64,000 bases of DNA from Botrimarina hoheduenensis (GTDB lineage Bacteria > Planctomycetota > Planctomycetia > Pirellulales > Lacipirellulaceae). The notes below the pieces were generated by a model that did no database searches, was not told the origin of the DNA, and saw only the letters and a program-made list of their open reading frames with translations. Positions 10,015 to 19,711 of this stretch are shown in pieces; the stretch's first letter is position 1, and each line of letters opens with the position of its first letter. The translations under genes were made by a program, and so were the position numbers. Location of the stretch: contig NZ_SJPH01000006.1 of NCBI RefSeq assembly GCF_007859815.1, positions 1 through 64,000 of the forward strand, read 5' to 3'.

Positions 10015-12056
10015 CAGAAGACCGTTGGAAAGGCGCTGATGCGGAGAGTCGTGCAGCCGTACGGAACCAACGTGATCGGCTCTGGCTCGGACTTGGCCGG
10101 ACGCTGCTGCGGGCTCCAAGGGATCGGCCCCGTATCTCCGTTGTACAGCTTCCAATGAGGAAGTCGCACGCCTGTCGTCTTGATCTCGAGCGGCGCCGAC
10201 GAGAGCGTCCAGGGGTTGTCCGGCAGCGCGCCGGTCCGTTCCACGACCTGGTAGTGGTCCGGGAGCGATTCTAGCGACGGCTCCAGCAGGGCGTAGTTCC
10301 AGGGACTCGCCGGATGGACCTCCAAGTACTCCGCGTGTTGCTTCCACTGCTCGTCGATTCTCAATCCGTAAACGAGCGGGCCCCTCTGCAAGCTGGCGCT
10401 GTCCTCGTGCCAGCGATGCATCTTGAGTTCCATCGGCAGACGAACCGTCACGGTGTCGCCTGACCGCCAAAGTCGATCGAGTACCGCGATGTCCCCTGGC
10501 TCGCCCGGCGCTTGGGGTTCTCCATTGACGCTGATCTCTGGTTCAGCGCACCAATGAGGGATCCGCAAGTGGAAGGGGAACCGAACCTCTTGATCGGCCT
10601 CGATACGGAACTCGATGACCTCGCGGAACGGGTAGTCGGTCTTCTCGGTGATCGTCACCTCGCATCCCTTGGAGCCGACTCGAGCTTTGACGCGACTCGG
10701 GGCATAGACCATCGCCGCCAAACCGTCATCTGCGGAAGCCATCCACAAGTGCTGCGTAAACTTTGGCCACGCTTGATGCAGGTTGCACGTGCAACAGGGA
10801 TACCCCGACAAGAGCCCGAAGACCATCCGATCGGACTCGTTGTTGTAGAAGTTGCGGATGCCGTGAGTCACCGTGACCTGATTCGCGAGCTGAAAGTACT
10901 GACGGGTCAGGCAGTCGTCGCTGACCTGCGAAGCCAGCGCGTTGAACGCCACGAGTTCAAGCCGATCGGCGAACTCGGTTTCGCCTGTGATCTCTAGCAT
11001 CTTCTCCAGCGAGTACATCATCTCGACGGCAGTGCAGAGCTCAGACCCTCGGGTAGGCTCGCGGCCATGCAGTGCTTCATCGCCGCCAAACAGGCCGTGC
11101 GGCTGCCCGTGCAGTTTCTCGAGGTCATCCAGCGCTTTACAGACGGCACGGAGATGCTCTGGCGAGGTGTCCGCCTGTGAGCGGACGATCGGCGCCTTGA
11201 GCCCCTGGGCGAGGTTGACACAGTGAAACGGATAGGCGGCCGAGTCCTTGGCCGTCCACTGCCGCTCGTCGAAAGGGCCGTGCAGCGCGATGTCGTCCCG
11301 ATGCAGGAAGATGTGCGTGTACGGGTGCGTCTGCCCGTGCACCAAATCGCCCAACTCCAGTAGAAACGGCTCACCGGTAACGTTGTACAGCCAGTAGACG
11401 ACCAGCAAGTTGTCAGCGCCCCGCCGGTTACCCCAGAAGGTCCAATGCCCGAGAGGCGTCTTCGGCAGACGCTGGAGTTGGTAGCGAAAGTACCGCGTTA
11501 GCGCTTCGACGACCCGCTCATCGCCCGTGGCCATGTAGTGCTGTTGGAGCACCTTCAGCATGACCATCTTCGGCCACCAGTCGCGCCGCTTGTCACGCTG
11601 CAATCCAGGCTCGGCCGCTGGGGGTGAATCGAAGGGAACGGGACCGAGGTACCCGTCCGGCGCTTGGTTCTCGAGCGTCCACTCGACCCAGCGTTCCGCC
11701 TTCGCTAGGAGTTGCCGGTCGTCGAGGAGGTGGGCGAGCGGGAGCAAGCCGTCGATCCAGTACGGACCGCGTTCCCAGCCGTCTCCGTCTCCCCCCAGCC
11801 AGCCGTTCCTCGGTCCAACGACCTCCGGGTACAACTCGTCGAGCCGACCTGTCATCCCGGCGGCGAGGCGTTCCAACTGATCGTGGAGCCAACCCTGCGG
11901 CTTGATCGCGCCGAGTGGCAGCTCCGTATAGGGCTTCGCCGCCAACGGCGCACGATTCGTCAGGTAGTGAGAGTGCCGTCGCGGCTCGGCGTGCGCATCT
12001 CCCGTCGGCAATACGAGCAGGAGCACCGCCGCCAGTGCACGACGTAAGTCAGTCAT
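10014..12056 (-). CDS. exported GH127-like (DUF1680) beta-L-arabinofuranosidase-family protein
   Basis: The 680-residue protein has a signal peptide cut after AHA near residue 23, then HYLTNRAPLAAKPYTELPLG, an N-terminal signature shared with the paralogue at 21579-24272. An (alpha/alpha)6-barrel follows. Glu339-Leu-Cys341 and YPCCTC with Cys421-Cys422 match the zinc and nucleophile Cys positions of GH127 enzymes, which release L-arabinofuranose from beta-linked oligosaccharides by an unusual Cys-based mechanism. The C-terminal 200 residues are beta-rich. The start overlaps the upstream GH127 gene by ATGA (12053-12056) and the stop overlaps the sulfatase start. Subfamily and linkage specificity are not determined; related families such as GH146 are possible. 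Confidence 0.8.
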   Translation of the reverse strand: MTDLRRALAAVLLLVLPTGDAHAEPRRHSHYLTNRAPLAAKPYTELPLGAIKPQGWLHDQLERLAAGMTGRLDELYPEVVGPRNGWLGGDGDGWERGPYWIDGLLPLAHLLDDRQLLAKAERWVEWTLENQAPDGYLGPVPFDSPPAAEPGLQRDKRRDWWPKMVMLKVLQQHYMATGDERVVEALTRYFRYQLQRLPKTPLGHWTFWGNRRGADNLLVVYWLYNVTGEPFLLELGDLVHGQTHPYTHIFLHRDDIALHGPFDERQWTAKDSAAYPFHCVNLAQGLKAPIVRSQADTSPEHLRAVCKALDDLEKLHGQPHGLFGGDEALHGREPTRGSELCTAVEMMYSLEKMLEITGETEFADRLELVAFNALASQVSDDCLTRQYFQLANQVTVTHGIRNFYNNESDRMVFGLLSGYPCCTCNLHQAWPKFTQHLWMASADDGLAAMVYAPSRVKARVGSKGCEVTITEKTDYPFREVIEFRIEADQEVRFPFHLRIPHWCAEPEISVNGEPQAPGEPGDIAVLDRLWRSGDTVTVRLPMELKMHRWHEDSASLQRGPLVYGLRIDEQWKQHAEYLEVHPASPWNYALLEPSLESLPDHYQVVERTGALPDNPWTLSSAPLEIKTTGVRLPHWKLYNGDTGPIPWSPQQRPAKSEPEPITLVPYGCTTLRISAFPTVF

Positions 12057-14644
12057 TTGGCAAGGGCCTCTGACGCATCACCCTTCGCCGATCGAACAAC
12101 GTCGTTCTCTTCGAAGACGACGTCGATCTCCAAGATCCCCACACTCGCATCTTGTTGCGGCGTCATGTTCACACGGATGGCTTCGCAGGTCAGCCCCGCG
12201 GCGGGATGGACAACGTTGTATTGATTAACACGCGTCCCATACTCGTCGGTCACGTAGAGATCCATCGGAGACCAGCTTCCTTCCCGTTTGACCTCCAGCG
12301 ACCACTCTTCGGGCGTCTTGACATCCTTGTTGTTGTCAAACCAATAGACGCCGACGCTGCGAATGCGTCGGGCGTTCGCAAACCGTCCCTCAACCCACTG
12401 CGGCTCGCCCGTGCGGGGCCGGCTCGACCAGCGTGTCGACTTGTTGCCACTCGACCATCGCGGTTCGTGGTTGTCTGCGATCGCGGAGAGAGCGTCCTCT
12501 TCGAACGTGTGTGAAGCGGCTATCTCAACGAACGGGCTGTCGTCCGGAAGCGCCAGTGGGTCAAACTGCGCCAGGTCGCGTGTCCGCGGGAACCACACAC
12601 ACATCGAGCTCACGCCCCGGTTGTTCCAGGCGTAGTACGGGGTGAGGTTGAGTGTTGCTTGGTCAACGCCGCCCTCGGCGGTCACCGTCTCGGCGGGTAA
12701 GGCGACCTGCAGGAAGCTCCCCGATGCGATTGTGGCTGTCGAGGTCGTCGCCGAAGTCGTGCGCGGAGGCTCTTTGAAGAAGAAGCGTTGCACCGGACCG
12801 CCGTTGTCGACTCCCTCGCCGCACAACACAAGCGGGCCACGGGTGAAAGCGATCCGCTGATCGTTCGCTAGGACAGACGAGTGGCATTCCGACACGCGAA
12901 CCGGCATCGGCAGGCCCAGCTTCACGGTGTCACCGCGGCTCCAGACTCGATCGACCTTAGCGAATCCGCGTTCGACAGAGACCGGATACGGCTCGTCGTT
13001 AACGAGCAGGGTGATCTTGTCGTTGCAGTCGTCTGCGTAGTGATACAGATCGCCGGGAACGAATCGGTCGCTAGTCCAGGTGGGGATTCGGAGTAACAAG
13101 CAGAACCTGGTCGGCGTTTCAGGCGTTAGCTTGAACTCGATGTCGCCTTCGTTCGGGTACTCGGTGGTCTGTTCAATCGCGAGACGGCCGGAAGACAGTT
13201 CCAACGAGGTCCGGCTGGCGGCGTAGAAAGTAGCGTAGACCTCATCGCCGTTGTGGGCGTACGCCATCCCCGGAACTTGGGGCAAGAGCCGTGCAAGATT
13301 CGAGGGGCAACAAGCCGTGCCGAACCAGGGCGCTCGCCCCGGTGTTCCGTGATTGAAGGGGTGCTTGCCGTCGGCCTCCAGCGGGTTGACGTAGAAGAAC
13401 CGATTGCCGTCGAGGTTCACCGCCGCTAAGACGTTGTTGAGTAGCGCCACCTCAGCCACGTCGAGGTATTTCGCATCGCCGTGAAGCAGAAACATCCGGT
13501 AGTTGAACATCACGTTTCCGACCGCGGCGCACGTCTCATTGAAGGCGTCGGCGTTCGGTAGTTCGTACTCCGGACCGAAGCCCTCGATGCCGTGCACCGC
13601 CCCGAGCCCACCGGTGATGTGCATCCGCGTATCGACGATGTTCGCCCAGATCCGCTCGAGCGCCCGTTGAAGCTCGGGCTTCGCGGTGAGCGCCCCCACG
13701 TCGGCCATCGCCGAGTACAGGTAGGTAGCCCGGACAGCGTGCCCCACCGCCTTGTCTTGCTCCGCCACCGGTGCGTGTTGCTGCGCATAGGTGGGCGCCA
13801 TGACCCCTTCGCCGTCCGGCACGTACGTCACGCCGCGGATCTCAAGAAACCGCTGGGCCATGTCGAGGTACTTCTGCTCGCCGGTAACGCGGTAGAGCTT
13901 TACCAGCGCGAGCTCGATCTCTTGGTGGCCCGGCGCCTGCAGGACGGGCTGCCCGCCGTTGTACTCGGGGTCGCCCTCGAAGAAGACCCGATAGACGTGA
14001 TCAGCGCTCTTCTTCGCGACGCCGAGAAACTTGCCTTTACCAGTGGCGCGGTAGTAGGCGATCGCCGCCTCGTACATGTGGCCGACGTTGTACAACTCAT
14101 GGCTGTGCACGACGAACTCGTACGGAGCGTCGCCCATCATCTGACGAGACGTGCCGACCCCGGTAGTGTGCGATGGATAGAGGTAGCCGTCCGCATGCTG
14201 CGCCTCGGCAATGAGGTCCACGAGCTCGTCCAACGACGCCTCTAGCTCGGGGTCGCGTCTCAACTGCAAGAGATAGGCGGCCCCCTCCATCACCTTGTAT
14301 AGGTCGGAATCGATAAACCGATGCGGGCGATGATCGGGCGTCGGAGCGCCAGCAAGGTGATCACGCGCAGCTCGAAGATGTTCCACGCCCGGCTTCGTCC
14401 GCTCGAAGGCAAACGGCACCAACGTCTCGCGCTGTGTTATCAGGCGCGGTCGCCAGAAATCACTCGTGATCTCGACTTCATTAAACGGGACGGGCCTGAT
14501 CGGGTAGTCGCTTCCGTTTCCATCTGCGTGCCTAGCGTCCGGGGTAACTCTTGGTCCGGCGTCGAGCGATGGTCCGTAGAGGATCGCAGCTGCGACTCCC
14601 GCGACGAGGGTCGCCGCGTTCAGCCGTTTGGTCGTGTTTATCAT
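12053..14644 (-). CDS. exported GH127 beta-L-arabinofuranosidase with C-terminal discoidin-like domain
   Basis: This is the most canonical GH127 member of the window. From the ATG at 14644 it has 863 residues with a signal peptide, an (alpha/alpha)6 catalytic domain containing EGFGPEYELP, the motif NETCA (Glu370, Cys372) and FGTACCPSN (Cys445-Cys446). In characterised GH127 enzymes these Glu and Cys residues hold zinc, and one Cys of the pair is the nucleophile. The last 150 residues (SVGVYWFD to GILEIDV) resemble an F5/8-type (discoidin) carbohydrate-binding fold, also present on the paralogue at 21579. An in-frame ATG at 14773 exists, but the preceding 43 residues are not signal-like. It lies 76 bases after the DUF1559 gene and overlaps the next gene by ATGA. 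Confidence 0.87.
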   Translation of the reverse strand: MINTTKRLNAATLVAGVAAAILYGPSLDAGPRVTPDARHADGNGSDYPIRPVPFNEVEITSDFWRPRLITQRETLVPFAFERTKPGVEHLRAARDHLAGAPTPDHRPHRFIDSDLYKVMEGAAYLLQLRRDPELEASLDELVDLIAEAQHADGYLYPSHTTGVGTSRQMMGDAPYEFVVHSHELYNVGHMYEAAIAYYRATGKGKFLGVAKKSADHVYRVFFEGDPEYNGGQPVLQAPGHQEIELALVKLYRVTGEQKYLDMAQRFLEIRGVTYVPDGEGVMAPTYAQQHAPVAEQDKAVGHAVRATYLYSAMADVGALTAKPELQRALERIWANIVDTRMHITGGLGAVHGIEGFGPEYELPNADAFNETCAAVGNVMFNYRMFLLHGDAKYLDVAEVALLNNVLAAVNLDGNRFFYVNPLEADGKHPFNHGTPGRAPWFGTACCPSNLARLLPQVPGMAYAHNGDEVYATFYAASRTSLELSSGRLAIEQTTEYPNEGDIEFKLTPETPTRFCLLLRIPTWTSDRFVPGDLYHYADDCNDKITLLVNDEPYPVSVERGFAKVDRVWSRGDTVKLGLPMPVRVSECHSSVLANDQRIAFTRGPLVLCGEGVDNGGPVQRFFFKEPPRTTSATTSTATIASGSFLQVALPAETVTAEGGVDQATLNLTPYYAWNNRGVSSMCVWFPRTRDLAQFDPLALPDDSPFVEIAASHTFEEDALSAIADNHEPRWSSGNKSTRWSSRPRTGEPQWVEGRFANARRIRSVGVYWFDNNKDVKTPEEWSLEVKREGSWSPMDLYVTDEYGTRVNQYNVVHPAAGLTCEAIRVNMTPQQDASVGILEIDVVFEENDVVRSAKGDASEALAK

Positions 14645-14720
14645 GTAGCACCGTCCAAGTTGCGGTCTTAGTGCATTCGCGTGCCCGCGTCGTTCGGACT
14701 GCTTGCCTGCGGGAAACCAG

Positions 14721-15830
14721 CTACGGCGCGCCGGCAGCCAGCGCTGCGGCGCCAACGCAAGGACCACCCTCATCGTTTCGCGCGGCTAATCGCTCCATCT
14801 CACCCGGGTCGACGTCATACGTCAGACTTCGCACGGACCCGTCGCAGAATGAGGCGACGAACACGCCCGGATGCGATGAGCCGAAGCTCCACATCTGCCC
14901 GTTACCTAAATCAGGGTGCTGGTCCTCCGTGTCGGGTTTCGGCATCGCGAACATCCCAAACTGCTCGAAGCTAGGGTTAGTGAAGCTCGATGCCCACCGA
15001 ATCGTGTCCCAGTCGTAGCCCTGGTACATCGAGTTGTTGTTAGAAGGAACGGGCGCCCCATCAGCGCCCTGCAGGCTGATGTGCAACCACCGCTCGGCAA
15101 TGAGGATTGTCTTGCTTGTGCCGTCCACAATTTTACGAAGCTCGACTGGCCAGCGGGGCACGAAGACCCCGTCAAACTTGCTGGCGGTCTCTCGCGTGAC
15201 CATCCCGGAGCACAGTGGCGTTCCGAGCGACGCTGGGTACTTCTCAGCACAGAACTTGCTGCCCGGACCGGCAGGCCGAGGCGATTTGTCGATCGTCGTC
15301 ATCGAGGGGATTCCGCACCCGCCGTTTCCCGCATAGTCGGTCTTCGCAACGATACCACCTGGAACTGGATCGGAGTTGATTGAGCCCTCCGGCCCCGGCC
15401 CCAGCCCCCCGCCATCGCGGCTCGGACAAGTGAAGATGCCGATCGGCGTCAGCTTCTGCTGAAGCAGTGCTGCATTCTTGTCTGCATCCGATAGTCCTTC
15501 TCCGATCGCGGCAACGGCGCCCTCTTCCAAGTAGGGAAGCAACGAGAACGTCCACCCTCCTGGTTGATGCTCTCCAACCCCAAGGTTGGGATCGCCCGTC
15601 CATCGGAACCCCCAACCCGATGAGGGAAGAAACTGATGCGTCGATTCGTGGTTCAGGCATCCGAGCGCCAACTGCTTCAGCTGGTTAGTGCACTGGGTGC
15701 GTCGCGCGGCCTCACGCGCCGCCTGCACAGCGGGCAGGAGCAACGCCACGAGGATCCCGATAATCGCGATGACTACGAGAAGCTCGACGAGCGTGAATCC
15801 ATCCCGAGTCCTAGCGTATGACATAACCAT
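14721..15830 (-). CDS. DUF1559 pseudopilin-like protein
   Basis: The 369-residue protein has a classical type IV pilin/type II secretion pseudopilin N-terminus, [19 protein letters not shown], with Gly-Phe cleavage site and Glu+5, then LLPAVQAAREAARR. The C-terminal region contains FGSSHPGVFVASFCDGSVR, the H-x9-DG signature of DUF1559. GAGG lies five bases before the ATG. It is the first gene of the minus-strand operon continuing into two GH127-type enzymes and a sulfatase, and may help display or export those enzymes (inference). Function of the family is not established. Confidence 0.9.
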   Translation of the reverse strand: MVMSYARTRDGFTLVELLVVIAIIGILVALLLPAVQAAREAARRTQCTNQLKQLALGCLNHESTHQFLPSSGWGFRWTGDPNLGVGEHQPGGWTFSLLPYLEEGAVAAIGEGLSDADKNAALLQQKLTPIGIFTCPSRDGGGLGPGPEGSINSDPVPGGIVAKTDYAGNGGCGIPSMTTIDKSPRPAGPGSKFCAEKYPASLGTPLCSGMVTRETASKFDGVFVPRWPVELRKIVDGTSKTILIAERWLHISLQGADGAPVPSNNNSMYQGYDWDTIRWASSFTNPSFEQFGMFAMPKPDTEDQHPDLGNGQMWSFGSSHPGVFVASFCDGSVRSLTYDVDPGEMERLAARNDEGGPCVGAAALAAGAP

Positions 15831-15873
15831 GAAGACCTCGTAGAGAACGACTTACTCAGGTGTTCAACGCGTG

Positions 15874-17163
15874 TTACTGGGATCGCTTTCGCCGGCCTCG
15901 TCCCAGCGCTAGTCCTGGCAGAGCAAGCAAGACTGCGCCGGGCTCGGGTACGGCGGTCCCCGCGAGCGGCGGCAGTGGGGAGACGTCGGCGGCAGTGAGG
16001 CCGAAGTTGGCGGCCCAGAAGTCGTAGTCTTCCTGGTCGACGACGCCTGGCGTCGTGGCGTCGGCGTCTTCGCCGTTGAGTGTGATCGAGCCGCCCAGGT
16101 TGTCACGCCACACCGTGTAGTCGGCGACGTCAACAGCGCCATCGTTGTTGTAGTCCCCCGGCACCGTCGGCGCTTCGATCGTGATGAACGGCGCGGGGCC
16201 CGTCGTCGTGTCGAGCGTGATCACCGGCGCCGCCGTGCCGCCCCACGCGGTGAGCTCGTGCGTGTCCACATACCCTTCGTAGCGATCCACCTCTACCTGG
16301 TTGGGTGAGACGATGAACTCGCTGACGTGACCGAAGATCGAGATGACCGCGTTGTTGCTCAGGTCCATGTGGACGTCCCCCGATGAGGGGACGGGGAGTC
16401 CGTCAAGGAACCAATTGCGGTTGAAACTCAGGTGACCCCCGTTGGCCGGGTCGCCCGCAACGTTCGACGCGAGGTTGATCTCGGCGTCGCCCGAGAGCAA
16501 CGCCGTGCCGTTCCCCTTGAGCTGGCCGAGGTTCATCCAACGGGCGTTGATCACGCCGCCGCTCATGACCAGCTCGCCGTTCAAGGGAGCCGAGTCCGTT
16601 GGGTCCGGCAGCGAGTCATCGACAAACTGCTCCGGGATCAAGAGGCCGTTGGTGATCACGGTCCCGCCCGACATATCGACACGCTGTGTCGAATCGGGGT
16701 CTCCGCTGTCGTTAAAGCCCCGACCGATGTCGAGGTGCCAGCCGACCGCGTTCGCATCGTCGGGCGCGTCCGGATCGACCCCGATACGCAGGGTTCCGCC
16801 CGTGATCTCGAGAGTCGAGGGGGCGCCACGGTCGCCACCGATTCGGACACCGTAGGCGTTCGCCGTTACCGACGAATCGATGAGAGTTGTCGCGTTGGGC
16901 GTGTCGAGAAAGACGTTGTTGTTGCCGACCGGGCCGTCGTCGGATGGGTCGGGGGTGAGCGGATAGAAAATCCCGTTGGGATCGTCCCAGCCAACGAGTG
17001 GATCTTGACTCGAACCGAGCGGCACGACGCCGATCGACCAGTTGCCGGCGTCCGACCACAGGTTGGAGGCTCCCCCGTCGATCCAGGAATTCACCTGGGC
17101 ATCGGCGTCCAATGACGCGACAAGCAAGGCTGCCATGGCGGCCGTAGTGTAGGTGGTACGCAC
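15874..17163 (-). CDS. PEP-CTERM surface protein with dockerin-like calcium repeat
   Basis: The 429-residue protein has a signal peptide ending ADA, a long beta-rich middle with repeats of MSGG and LEITGG type that look like autotransporter-like beta-helix turns, and a dockerin-like repeat [20 protein letters not shown], followed by a second Asp-rich turn. The C-terminus reads [18 protein letters not shown] and ends in GRGRRKRSQ, which is a PEP-CTERM sorting signal: PEP motif, membrane helix, basic tail. Such proteins are processed by an exosortase. The start is a GTG with GGGAG seven bases upstream. It shares the beta-helix style with the neighbour at 17611-18570 and may bind or display the substrate glycan. 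Confidence 0.85.
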   Translation of the reverse strand: MRTTYTTAAMAALLVASLDADAQVNSWIDGGASNLWSDAGNWSIGVVPLGSSQDPLVGWDDPNGIFYPLTPDPSDDGPVGNNNVFLDTPNATTLIDSSVTANAYGVRIGGDRGAPSTLEITGGTLRIGVDPDAPDDANAVGWHLDIGRGFNDSGDPDSTQRVDMSGGTVITNGLLIPEQFVDDSLPDPTDSAPLNGELVMSGGVINARWMNLGQLKGNGTALLSGDAEINLASNVAGDPANGGHLSFNRNWFLDGLPVPSSGDVHMDLSNNAVISIFGHVSEFIVSPNQVEVDRYEGYVDTHELTAWGGTAAPVITLDTTTGPAPFITIEAPTVPGDYNNDGAVDVADYTVWRDNLGGSITLNGEDADATTPGVVDQEDYDFWAANFGLTAADVSPLPPLAGTAVPEPGAVLLALPGLALGRGRRKRSQ

Positions 17164-17178
17164 GAGTATTCTCCCTGC

Positions 17179-17394
17179 CTACGAAGTGAGTGGCTTTGTG
17201 GTTGGTATGGTCTTGCAGTTACTTGGGCTCCGCGGCGGGCGGTAACCAAATGCCCGCGCGAATGATGCGGCGAGACCAATCAGCAGGCAGCTCCCCGGTT
17301 CGGGTGCGGCGCCCAGCCCGAACGTGATCCCAGCCAAGGCCCCGAGGACGAGAGTGAACCCGCCGCGATCTTTGATGGCGTCTGTCGTACTCAC
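17179..17394 (-). pseudogene. short hybrid remnant carrying pseudopilin-like and PEP-like segments
   Basis: A 71-codon frame begins at a GTG and encodes DRGGFTLVLGALAG, which resembles the start of a DUF1559 helix, followed directly by AAPEPGSCLLIGLAASFARAF, which resembles a PEP-CTERM tail. It sits between two PEP-CTERM genes. The lack of any middle domain suggests an internally deleted gene. It could also be a genuine tiny membrane protein, or coincidence. No strong ribosome binding site is seen. Confidence 0.3.
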
Positions 17395-17534
17395 TTGGTG
17401 AACCTGCCGTGGCCATCAAGAACTGCTGCACCCTCCAGCCGCAGCTCGCATTCGGGGCGGGTGGCTGTGCGTCGAGGAAGTGAAGTCTCGCCTTCGGCGC
17501 ACTTCCCCTAGCTGTGCACCGCAAGACGCAAGGT

Positions 17535-17567
17535 CGAGGGTCTCCGGCCGCTGACCGGAGACCCTCG
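17535..17567 (-). terminator. 13-bp perfect inverted repeat, terminator candidate
   Basis: The arms at 17535-17547 and 17555-17567 are exactly complementary over 13 bases with a seven-base loop. The hairpin begins 44 bases after the stop of the PEP-CTERM gene at 17611, in the position expected of a terminator. There is no good T-run after it on the minus strand, so it may instead stabilise the mRNA end. Confidence 0.55.
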
Positions 17568-17610
17568 CCTATCATTGCGTGCAGCTACTCTCCCACCCCA
17601 ACGTCACGAG

Positions 17611-18570
17611 CTAAGCCCGCCGACGCGCGAGCAGCAGCGGGCACGAAACCAGCAAGAGAGCGGCCGTAGCCGGCTCGGGCACCGCTCGAAGCGTGATGAC
17701 ACCGTTCGAGAAGCTGACCCCAATCGGACTGGCGCCGCCGTCGCCGACGATCCAACCCGAGTTGACGTAGTTGTCGCGGATATAGTCGGCTTCCGCTTTC
17801 GTGGCGGCGCCACGGATGCCATCGCCGTTCTCGTCGGTCCACCACTCGCCGTGAACGGTCAGGACGCCGTTGTCACGGATATCCAGTAGCGACGTCCCTA
17901 CCGGTACGGCTTCGAACGCCTCGATCCACAAGACGCCCGGCGCGAAGCCGTTGTTGTCGTCGGTCAGGTTGACCTGAGCGTTGTCACTGATCGTGACCAC
18001 GGAGTTGGCATCCTGGGCGCCGAGGCGAAGCAAGTCGGTGTTGACGATGCTGTCGCCGCTGACGTGCATCTCGGCGTTGATTCCGACGCTGCCCACACCG
18101 GGGCCGAACGCTTCGGGAACGGTGATGCCAGCGGCGTTCACGACCCCGCCCGACATGTTGAACTGCACCAGCTGGCCGGGCAGCACGTTCGTTCCACGGC
18201 CTACGTTGAACAGGAAGTTGCCCTGAGTGGTCAGCGAGCCGCCGGTCATCGTCAGCGTGTTGCTAGCCGCCTGCGAGCCGAAGGCACCTTCCTTCGGGTG
18301 CCCGATCTGCACGGCGAAGGCTTCGACGTTCATTCCGTCTTCGATAAGAATGTTGGTGCCATCGAGCAGATTCCGCGCGACGTTGCCGTCTGTCACCGCG
18401 TTGTCCTTGTCGGTGGGGCTGCTCGGCACGATGCCAGTATCCCAGTTGGCTGGGTCGTCGAAACGATCAGTAGCTCCCGCGCCCGTCCATCGGGCATCGG
18501 CTAGGGCCATCGAAGCGGAAGCCATAACGCCGATCGCAGCGGCGCAGCTCAGCAAGGTTCGCAGCTTCAT
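17611..18570 (-). CDS. PEP-CTERM surface protein
   Basis: From the ATG at 18570, which follows AAGGAG by a normal spacing, the protein has 319 residues. A signal peptide ends at ALA; then come beta-helix-like turns of the kind TMTGGSLTTQG, FNMSGGVVNAAG and TISDNAQVNL, also seen in the protein at 15874. The C-terminus AVPEPATAALLLVSCPLLLARRRA is a PEP-CTERM exosortase sorting signal. It is probably exported and surface attached. An upstream extension of the frame to 18723 lies before the ribosome binding site and is not likely translated. It is the first gene of its minus-strand group, divergent from the ECF sigma factor gene. Confidence 0.85.
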   Translation of the reverse strand: MKLRTLLSCAAAIGVMASASMALADARWTGAGATDRFDDPANWDTGIVPSSPTDKDNAVTDGNVARNLLDGTNILIEDGMNVEAFAVQIGHPKEGAFGSQAASNTLTMTGGSLTTQGNFLFNVGRGTNVLPGQLVQFNMSGGVVNAAGITVPEAFGPGVGSVGINAEMHVSGDSIVNTDLLRLGAQDANSVVTISDNAQVNLTDDNNGFAPGVLWIEAFEAVPVGTSLLDIRDNGVLTVHGEWWTDENGDGIRGAATKAEADYIRDNYVNSGWIVGDGGASPIGVSFSNGVITLRAVPEPATAALLLVSCPLLLARRRA

Positions 18571-19054
18571 GAGACTCTCCTTCTTGGTGTGAGAAGCACA
18601 GGTGAAATAGAGGAACGAGGAAGTGGAGACGAGGAGTCGTGGGGGCTGCCTCATGACACGCAGATGATCGTCTGGCCGCTGGTCCATTGCGGCCTTGCTG
18701 ATACTCGCGTTGCTCGGAATCACGGCAAGCCATTGCTACCGAACCACTTACAGCTGCCCAGTCGAGCGACAAGGCTGTGCCTGCGTGTCTGACAAGAGCT
18801 GCGTCTGAACGCGAGCCGGCCGCCCTATGACTACAACTGCACCGCCCGCGATCCTTTGCACAAAAATCCGCTAACTTCGTCCCACGCTTGTTGCCGCAAC
18901 ACGACCGGGGCGAGTCGTCGCCGGCGTTGTCCTTTCGGGCCGGTGGGTCGCTCAGCCCTGGCCTGCGCGTGCTCTGCATGCGACTCTTGACCGAGGGCTC
19001 CGCGGTCGTCAGGCCGCGCCTGCTGCTTCTCGTCTACGAACTGGAGGGATTTCT
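18571..19054. promoter_or_regulatory. divergent intergenic region between PEP-CTERM gene and ECF sigma gene
   Basis: This 484-base gap separates two divergent transcription units and must hold both promoters. I see only the ribosome binding sites, AAGGAG before 18570 and GGAGGG before 19055, and no promoter box or hairpin I would defend. No small gene is convincing. Confidence 0.4.
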
Positions 19055-19711
19055 GTGCAGAAATCGGCTCATCACGCTGTCGCTAGTAGGACCGGGTTGC
19101 CTCCGCGAACTTCGTTCAAGCAGGATCTAGACGTGCCTAAGGGAGAACCGCCAGAAGGACGCCATCGACCGGAAGAACATCTTGATCCGGAGACCTTTGT
19201 CAGCTTGGTGGTGACCCACGAAACCCGTGTGCGTGCCTTCATCGCGTCGCTGATGCTGCCCGCGAGTGACGTAGATGACGTTTTTCAGACCGCATGCATG
19301 GCGGCGTTCCGCAAGATGCACGACTTCCGCTGCACGGATCAACCGCCAGACGAAGCGTTCGTCCGCTGGTTCTGCACGATCGCCAAGTTCGAAGTGCTTC
19401 TGTACTACCGAAAGCGTCGCAGTGCAAAGGTGACTTTCAGCACGGAGGTCGTTGAGGAGATAGCTGAGCTGCAGATCAACTCTTTGGACCGGCTGAACTA
19501 CCGCCTGGAGGCCCTGCGAGCGTGCATTGACGCCCTCGGAGATAAGGAAAAGATGCTGATTCGGATGCGATACGGAAACGGCATTCCCGTGGCCGATATC
19601 GCTGAGAGAATAGGCCTGTCTGCCAACGGCATGTACAAAGCGCTCGAACGAGTGCGTGCGAGGTTGCTCAGCTGCGTCAAGGCAAAACTCCGAGCCGAGG
19701 GTCTGGGCTGA
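19055..19711 (+). CDS. ECF-family RNA polymerase sigma factor
   Basis: The 218-residue protein shows region 2 as VTHETRVRAFIASLML, then DVDDVFQTACMAAFRKM, the sigma-70 region 2.1-2.2 pattern typical of planctomycete ECF factors, and region 4 as RMRYGNGIPVADIAERIGLS followed by ALERVRARLLSCV (helix-turn-helix). The start is a GTG preceded by GGAGGG. The stop shares one base with the start of the FecR-like gene (TGATG), a standard planctomycete pairing in which the membrane protein is expected to control the sigma factor. As the operon continues into a GH127-type enzyme, an epimerase and a glycosidase-like protein, this factor probably regulates the polysaccharide island, perhaps together with the divergent genes. 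Confidence 0.92.
   Translation: MQKSAHHAVASRTGLPPRTSFKQDLDVPKGEPPEGRHRPEEHLDPETFVSLVVTHETRVRAFIASLMLPASDVDDVFQTACMAAFRKMHDFRCTDQPPDEAFVRWFCTIAKFEVLLYYRKRRSAKVTFSTEVVEEIAELQINSLDRLNYRLEALRACIDALGDKEKMLIRMRYGNGIPVADIAERIGLSANGMYKALERVRARLLSCVKAKLRAEGLG

Noticed and set aside
10015..10470. Upstream extension of the sulfatase frame
   Set aside because: It lies antisense to the GH127-like gene and has no signal peptide or family sequence; the ATG at 10014 is coupled to the upstream stop.
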